Shown here: positions 58,204 to 64,000 of the stretch, piece after piece
Layout: each line of letters begins with the position of its first letter
Numbering within the stretch: the stretch's first letter is position 1
Assembly (NCBI GenBank): GCA_037178975.1
Contig: JASJZH010000001.1
Location: 8,788,501 to 8,852,500, forward strand
Origin: Oscheius tipulae
Taxonomy: Eukaryota; Nematoda; Chromadorea; Rhabditida; Rhabditidae
Length of the DNA: 64,000 nucleotides
Direction of reading: 5' to 3'
Made by a program: the position numbers and the translations under genes
The notes under the pieces: generated by a model
What the model was told of the DNA's origin: nothing
What the model saw: the letters and a program-made list of their open reading frames with translations, nothing else
The model's database searches: none

Positions 58204-58700
58204 AACTTTTGCCTATTTGCCTGTTTTATAATCCCTATCCTTCACGCGGTAAAGTCATAGACGTTCATGACTTCACTTCTGTCTACTACCTGCTTTTTGA
58301 TCATGATTGACTATTGTGGCTTTCTATTTCTTTTAACACCTCTGCGATTCAAATTTTTTCCCTAAAATTCAAATTCAAACTTTCGCGCGCATTTCCCTAA
58401 ATTCCAAGTTCAAATTTGGCGCTCATTTTTATTATTCCTACCCTCTCCCCGGTAAAATCATGAACGTTCATGACTTTTACATCACTTTTGTCTACTACTT
58501 GTCTTTTGATCATGATTCACTACTATGACTTTCTAATTTTTAAACACAAACTATTGTATTTCAAATTTTTGCCGCGCATTTTTGCAACAAAAATTTAAAC
58601 TCAAATTTGGCGCTCATTTTTATTATTCCTTCCCTCTCTCCCGGGTAAAGTCATGAACGTTCATGACTTTTACATCACTTTTAGGCTTCATTGCAGCTTT
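58204..58700 (+). repeat. Three tandem copies of a unit of about 200 bp with a central palindrome
   Basis: The block around GGTAAAGTCATGAACGTTCA starts at 58248, 58451 and 58644, giving steps of 203 and 193 bp. Each copy continues with a shared TTTGTCTACTAC and TTTTGATCATGATT tract (the third is cut short). GTCATGAACGTTCATGAC is a perfect 18-bp palindrome at 58650-58667; copy 2 has a 16-bp version and copy 1 an imperfect one. Confidence 0.85.
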
Positions 58701-58889
58701 GCTGCATATACTTGGGCTGAGGCTTGTAACGGAGGTGACCACAAACCGAATTTTGGAAGCAATACCCATAGTACCATCTTGTAGCCCAGAAAAAACTGAA
58801 CCAGGCCCAAACGTCGGATATACCCGTTACCGTCGAAAAAATCGACATTTCGACAAAAATAAAAAAAAAAATTTTGAAAAATTGAAAAT

Positions 58890-59095
58890 TGAAATTCAAA
58901 AAACGCGCTCAAAAAGCTTAAGCCTAAAGCAAAAAACGCGCGCGAAATTCAAAAACACGCGGAAATTTAAAAATCGCGCGCGAAAACAAAAACACGCGCG
59001 AAAATCAAAAAACGCGCGCAAACCATGAAACGCGCGAAATTCAAAAAACGCGCGCAAAAATTAAAAAAACGCACGCAACAACAAAAACACGGGCA
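58890..59095. repeat. Degenerate CGCG-rich tandem repeat
   Basis: Short A-rich stretches alternate with (A)CGCGCG(A/C) blocks about ten times, unit about 20 bp (AAATTCAAAAAACGCGCGC). Reverse-complement forms of the same words (TTCGCGCGCATTT, GCCGCGCATTT) occur in the preceding array near 58374 and 58570. Confidence 0.75.
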
Positions 59096-59108
59096 CGCGC
59101 ATACTTAC

Positions 59109-59195
59109 GCTTCGAGCTGCCTGCGGCAGCGAGAAGGAGCGTTTAATTAGAACGTTGGCGAGCCGAAGGCGAGTCAACGTTCTTATTTTATCGCG
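59109..59195 (+). repeat. Palindromic 87-bp module, copy 1
   Basis: Begins GCTTCGAGCTGCCTGCGGCA and ends TCTTATTTTATCGCG. It contains two hairpins: GCTGCC/GGCAGC around a three-base loop, and GAACGTTG/CAACGTTC around GCGAGCCGAAGGCGAGT. Two further copies follow within 560 bp. Confidence 0.88.
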
Positions 59196-59326
59196 GATTT
59201 CGCACGCCTTAAAAGCTTCCAATTAGTAAGGTAGACAGTGTGATAGATGGATAGCTGGACAGAAGGATAGAGGGACAGATGGTCTCGAGACAAGAAAAAA
59301 AATTTGAAAACATCTTCAACGCATAT

Positions 59327-59412
59327 GCTTCGAGCTGCCTGCGGCAGTGAGAAGGGACGTTAATGAGAATGTTGGCGAGCCGAAGGCGAGTCAACATCCT
59401 CATTTCATCGCG
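59327..59412 (+). repeat. Palindromic 87-bp module, copy 2
   Basis: Same two hairpins as copy 1; the second arm pair here is GAATGTTG/CAACATCC, so one arm has changed and pairing is weaker. Its left flank CATCTTCAACGCAT is shared with copy 3. Confidence 0.85.
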
Positions 59413-59578
59413 GCGTCTTTGCGTCACTTTTCAGTTGTACATCAATCAACGGCTGTAACAAATTTTTGACTGTTGTATTTGAATATGTGGATGTTAATAG
59501 GAACTGACAGGAAGAGTCAGAGGGACAGGAGACCTTTATCAGATATTTCAAAGATTAGTGCGCATCTTCAACGCATTT

Positions 59579-59665
59579 GCTTCGAGCTGCCTGCGGCAGC
59601 GAGAAGGAGCGTTTAATAAGAACGTTGGCGAGCCGAAGGCGAGTCAACGTTCTTATTTTATCGCG
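59579..59665 (+). repeat. Palindromic 87-bp module, copy 3
   Basis: Almost identical to copy 1 across the full length (TTTAATAAG in place of TTTAATTAG). It lies about 330 bp upstream of the Helitron start codon. Confidence 0.88.
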
Positions 59666-59865
59666 AAAATTTCTAGTATGCTTTAGATTGAAGACTGAAA
59701 CAGAAGGTGATATGATAAAGGCTTCCTTATCGATGCGCGCCCGGTTGTCAATTAAAGGATGGGTGTGGAGGGACGCTGAAATGATCTTATCTAAATAGAA
59801 GCGTCATTCGATAAACGCGACGCTTGGCAGGCGGATGACCCGCCCCTCACGCTGACCTTGTGCAC

Positions 59866-59872
59866 TATAAAA
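59866..59872 (+). promoter_or_regulatory. TATA box upstream of the Helitron gene
   Basis: TATAAAA lies about 125 bp before the predicted start codon, just after an inverted repeat (GAAGCGTC near 59799 and GACGCTT near 59819). Spacing allows a transcription start near 59900. Confidence 0.4.
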
Positions 59873-59995
59873 GCGTCACTTATTTTTATCTAATCCATTC
59901 AACGGTCACCGTCCGACACACATATAACTTTTTTCTTATCTCCTGTTTCCACTATATTAAAATATCTTTGGTTTTGAGTTATTGCATCTTGAATC

Positions 59996-62900
59996 ATGAG
60001 CTCTCAAGAACAGGAAGATAGGGAAAACGAACAGAAGGAGGAGGTTGACAAGGAGAGAACTACTAGAAGGAAAGTAAGTATCACATTATATTGTGGTAAA
60101 GAAAACTTTTATTGTAGGTTGGAAGACCGAAAAAACGTGGGTTTGTTAGAAAAAGCCATGCCACAACGAATCCGGAAGCAATTCCAAAAAGAAGAAAGTC
60201 TGTAGAAGAACTGTTCGACTTTGAAGAAGACATCGAGTTTTCTTCTCCAAATGATCTGAATTCTTCTGCTGAAATGCCGAGTTACGAAGATTTTCGACCT
60301 TCAAGCCAGTTATCTCAGGGGAACGTAGGTCTGAGAGTTAGTTTCTATTGAATATTGTTTTACACGTAATTTTCTAGAGTGGAGGCAAGTATAATTCATC
60401 GACAGATGAAGATATGACTCCTGGATTACAGCACAAGCATCGATATGCAGTTCGCGACCGGAGGTGAGTTTTTGTTATGTTTAAACATATTATTTTGTTT
60501 TTACAGACGTCGGCCAGGAGAAGGTCGTGATATGGATTTTATTCCGCAGACAGGATCTCAAAGGATAAGAAAACATCGAGCCAGAGCGATTGAGCAGCAA
60601 CGGATGGAAAGGTTGACAAAACAAATCTCTGACATCTTCCATGGGAAGACACGTGGACCACGAGGAATGTTTGAAGGATATCTGGCTACATTGCGAAATG
60701 TTGTGCATCAAGATGGAAAAGGGGCTTTCGACCGACTGAAAAGATCTTTCAAAGACAAGTGTCGCCTTTTCACAGAGTTTGGAATTAACGATCGTCCACA
60801 ACAGCAGAAGGAGATGTATGCCAGCATCTACCGAGATGTGAAGTCATTCATCGAGGTTGTCTATTTTTATACTAACTAACTCAATACATACATATAGAAA
60901 GCATTCACGTGGTACGGAACAAATGAGGGAGGCGATGCTACAGTGGAAGTCATGGCTCGAAATCTTTGGAGAGAAATGGTGGATGTAGAAGAGCAAGAGA
61001 AGCCGAATGCCACAGAATTGGTTGGTCTTTTTTTCACAGTAATTGAACTTGACTTACAGAATACACTGTTCGAACTGTTGGAGAAGGCAATGTTTGCTCC
61101 AGAACAAATAAAATTGCTGCTCGAACTATGTACTTCCGAGTACTACAAATTAAATAAGAATCTTCTGAAGCAACTCAACAAAAAGATCCTCTACCACGAC
61201 AAAATGCCTGCAGACAATTTAGCCCAGCTACAGCTCCATCGAATGAGATATCATGTTCGCAGAGAGGGAGAGCCAATCGTCAACTTGGATACAGGAGAGC
61301 GATACTTTCAGCGGATTGATCACGCCTACCCTATTGCTCACGAGCAATTTATTCAACAACTTGAAGAGTATTATGGTACTGGAAAAAGACTTGGAGCAGA
61401 CGCATCTATGGAAGAGGAAGACGAACCAGAAGAAGATGAACAGCAAGAAGATAATCGAAACGAATGGGATTTGGGACCTGATCCAGTGGAAGGACTGACA
61501 CAGAGAAGGTATGTTTTCTAGTTCTAAATAAATGAATCTCTCTTTACTTCAGAAGACAGATTGAATCGGAAGAAGTCTGTCCTGAGATCCAAGCTGATGA
61601 ATTGATAAATGATGAAGCCGAAGAATACGAAGAGGAACCTGAATATGAGCCAGGAGCTGACGGACCGGATAGAGATGTCGAGCTACTGGAAGACATGCTG
61701 GACGAGGTTGCAAAAGAAGGAGGAAACGGAATAGAGGATCTAGAAGCCGAGATGACTGTGGATCAACGTATTCGTCTAGGAAGAGAAGTGGCTGATATTT
61801 ACGGTGAGGACGTTATGGAAGAAGTAGCAATGGAGGTCGCGAGAGCCACGCTACAAAAACTCACCTATATTCGTCCATGCGACGAGCTCTGCCCTAGGAT
61901 TGAAGGGTCAACTGGCGATTCTGCACGTGTACGAAAAATGCTCGTCGACTTTTTGGAGAAGAACAAAGGAGTTGGACCGGCAACGTTGAAAGCATTCGAA
62001 ATAGCCTGGGCTCCAACAGAAACTCACGATGACAACCCAATTGATTACTGCTCACGCCTGCAGGATTGCTTCCAAGGTCTACGTTCCATCTGGCGTCGTA
62101 TGGAGGAGATCAAGATGGTGCTATACTTTTGTGCCAAGCTTCAACGTGTTCTAAGGAATTCTGACTTGGCTGCTTTCAACTCTTGCATCAATTTTGAAGA
62201 GCTGCCACTACGTCTCAGTCAGCGTTTCCTCTACATGTCTGTTAGCAATTACGACGGAGTGGAAACAATTAATCGTCAGCGTAACCAGGAACAGGCTGCT
62301 AGAGATAGGGCACGTAGCTACATCAAGGCCTTTAGAAAAGCTATGAAGCAGCTCGAATATCTTCCTTGCCAATGCTGTCATCAATTCACGGTGCCAAATT
62401 CGATGAACTTCTACGATCCAGAAGACAGGACAGAAGTGCTGGAACGGCTCACCATCAAGTACTTGCCTCGAAACACACAGCCAGAATACACTGGACCAGA
62501 TGCTCGTCGAGTGGCCACGATTCGACTACGTGATCATTCCCCAACTCCTGGATTCTCCTCCGACGAAGAAGACAAGCCATTGCCACAGCCAAAACCAGAT
62601 GAGAAAAAAATGTTCTATGGAATTTGCATTCGTTGCGTCAAAGATATCCGTCAAGACAAGTAATCTATCATTTATTTTCAATATAACTTACTTTTATAGA
62701 ATGCCCACAGGAGCCATCTTGAATGGAATGGATACGACGGAAATTCCCGATTGTCTTCGCGGATTGAACTGGATCGAGAGGATGCTCATTCAATTAGTGC
62801 GTCCCATCCAGAGTATTGTCTGCTTGATGAGCAACTCTGGCAAGAAGACACCAATGAGAGTGAGTCTAACATATATGTGTGTGTGAATTGAATGTGAACT

Positions 62901-64000
62901 TCTAGGCGGCCACAGGAGCTATGGTTATGGTACCAGTAAACATTAATTCAACCCTGGACCATGTGGCCGAAACTCTGCCTTCTGCTGCCGGTCTAACCAT
63001 TCAAGTGAGGACCAGTTTCGGCGAGAAGCAGGTCGTACGAATGGAGATGGTTATTGCGGCTCTGGAGTGGCTGAAGGAGCACAACGATCTCTATCGGGAT
63101 GTCACAATCAACCCGAACTTCCAGCTACGATTGAACGAGGACGTCTTCTTTGAGCGAGAAGACGCCACAGCTGCTGATGTAGACGCCTTGATGCAACGGG
63201 TAGATGAAGGCCACTTGCTTACTCAGGTAACTTTAAATATGCTAAAATTAAAGCCATTTTTCTAGGATGAATTTCACATTCGTCCATTGGGGAAGCCGGT
63301 ATTACAGCTAACAACCGCGATCAGCTGGAGCAGTACCTGCTGAAGAAGCATCCCTTCCAGCCGTTGTCTGTTGACACTCCAGATGTGGACTGTCAAATTT
63401 TTCCCCAACTATTTCCGGACGGTCATTTTGGATGGAGTGAACCTGCTAGGGCACGCAAGATGGACCTGGCAGCCTATGGTCGTGCACGTCTTTTAAATAA
63501 GGACCGCAGATGGGCATTGAATATTGCATGGATAATTTTCATGTATCAGTACCATTTACAGAAGGCAAGTAATTTTCTAGTTGTTATTACAATAGAAATT
63601 TCCAGGACCTTACATCGCTGCTGGGAGTGCAGGCACGTGTTACGGAAGGAACCAAAGGAACAGCACTTCTAGAGAAGCTGGCAGATCCAAATTTCACAAC
63701 AGATAATTTGACGTCAATCTTTGGAAAGTTGCGCAATCTACCACCGTACTGGCACGTCGTGAAAATGCGTCTTCGAAGCCATCTGGTCGCGTATGGAGCT
63801 CCGACATTTTTCCTCACTCTCAATCCGAGCGTCACGACATGGACAGACATTCACAAGATCTACGCAAATCTTCATGGTGTGGCAGTCAACGAACACAACA
63901 TAAGGGCGTTCATTGCTGCAGATCCAGTGCCATTTGCCAGGTAAGCAAATTTGCTTCTCTGTTTTTAAAAGACAATAATAGATTCTTTAACAAGCGTGTA
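59996..64000 (+). CDS. Helitron transposase, N-terminal part, intron-rich, cut by the window end
   Basis: Exons: 59996-60073, 60118-60324, 60378-60463, 60507-60855, 60898-61020, 61060-61508, 61553-62659, 62700-62859, 62906-63226, 63266-63564, 63606-63940, 63982 to the end. A basic/acidic N-terminal region of about 650 residues (GRPKKRGFVRKS, acidic MEEEDEPEEDEQQ and EEYEEEPEYEPGADG) precedes the Cys motif region (LEYLPCQCCHQF, GICIRCVKDI) and NGMDTTEIPDCLRGLNWIER, matching the helicase-like DUF6570 segment of Helitron proteins. Then FPQLFPDGHFGW and HLVAYGAPTFFLTLNPS open the Helitron_like_N domain. The HUH nuclease and Pif1 helicase parts would lie beyond 64000. Exon 10 shows a frame change in a G run near 63289. 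One intron (63565-63605) is GC-AG. Exon 2 may end at 60336 instead. Confidence 0.88.

Larger units (their letters stand above)
59109..64000 (+). mobile_element. Helitron, 5' part with palindromic leader
   Basis: The transposase gene together with the three palindromic modules just upstream is best read as the left part of a Helitron. Helitrons have no target-site duplications or terminal inverted repeats and begin with TC; I could not fix the left terminus. The right end is outside the window. Whether the modules belong to the element or are older neighbours is not shown by the sequence. Confidence 0.5.

Noticed and set aside
59109-59665. CRISPR-like repeats
   Set aside because: Three palindromic copies with unequal spacers of 131 and 166 bp in eukaryotic DNA without cas genes; better read as transposon-linked modules.

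Overview
This window is eukaryotic nuclear DNA from a small-genome invertebrate animal, most probably a nematode or a close relative. The genes are split by very short introns, mostly 31-45 nt, with GT-AG borders. The gene set is animal: dystrobrevin, astacin, CUB, MARCHF6, POGLUT2/3-type, p24 and BPI-fold proteins. A selenocysteine tRNA with an external TATA box shows that the organism makes selenoproteins. I see no operons of the bacterial kind, no CRISPR array and no rRNA. The species call is inference.

Layout. 1-6.1 kb: a PP1-like phosphatase gene with a decayed inverted copy of its middle upstream, tRNA-Sec, a decayed coiled-coil gene and a RING-finger gene. 6.7-10.8 kb: a single-pass membrane protein, then three tandem UPF0057 (Pmp3/RCI2) membrane proteins. 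11.2-15.3 kb: a TMEM41A-like VTT protein and a complete 13-exon dystrobrevin. 15.3-30.7 kb is gene-poor, with two orphan membrane proteins, an astacin protease, tRNA-derived repeats and a 10-bp minisatellite. 30.7-35 kb: a CUB-domain surface protein. 35.6-36.8 kb: a dead integrase. 37.7-40.3 kb: a BPI/LBP-like lipid-binding protein. 40.6-43 kb: two orphan genes. 43.9-55.7 kb is a dense run on the + strand: myo-inositol oxygenase, POGLUT2/3-like glucosyltransferase, p24 cargo receptor, zinc carboxypeptidase and the ER ubiquitin ligase MARCHF6. 57.7-64 kb is a repeat-rich zone with palindromic modules leading into an intron-rich Helitron transposase gene that runs off the end.

Several genes act in the secretory pathway (p24, MARCHF6, TMEM41A-like, POGLUT with a KDEL-like tail) or are secreted or surface proteins (astacin, carboxypeptidase, CUB, BPI, orphan secreted protein). 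They lie on both strands with unrelated functions, so no pathway cluster is implied apart from the UPF0057 tandem array.

Exon structures were built by hand from reading frame, splice consensus and family knowledge. Each multi-exon model reported with an aa length closes to a whole number of codons, but no transcript data were available. Exon lists are in each entry.
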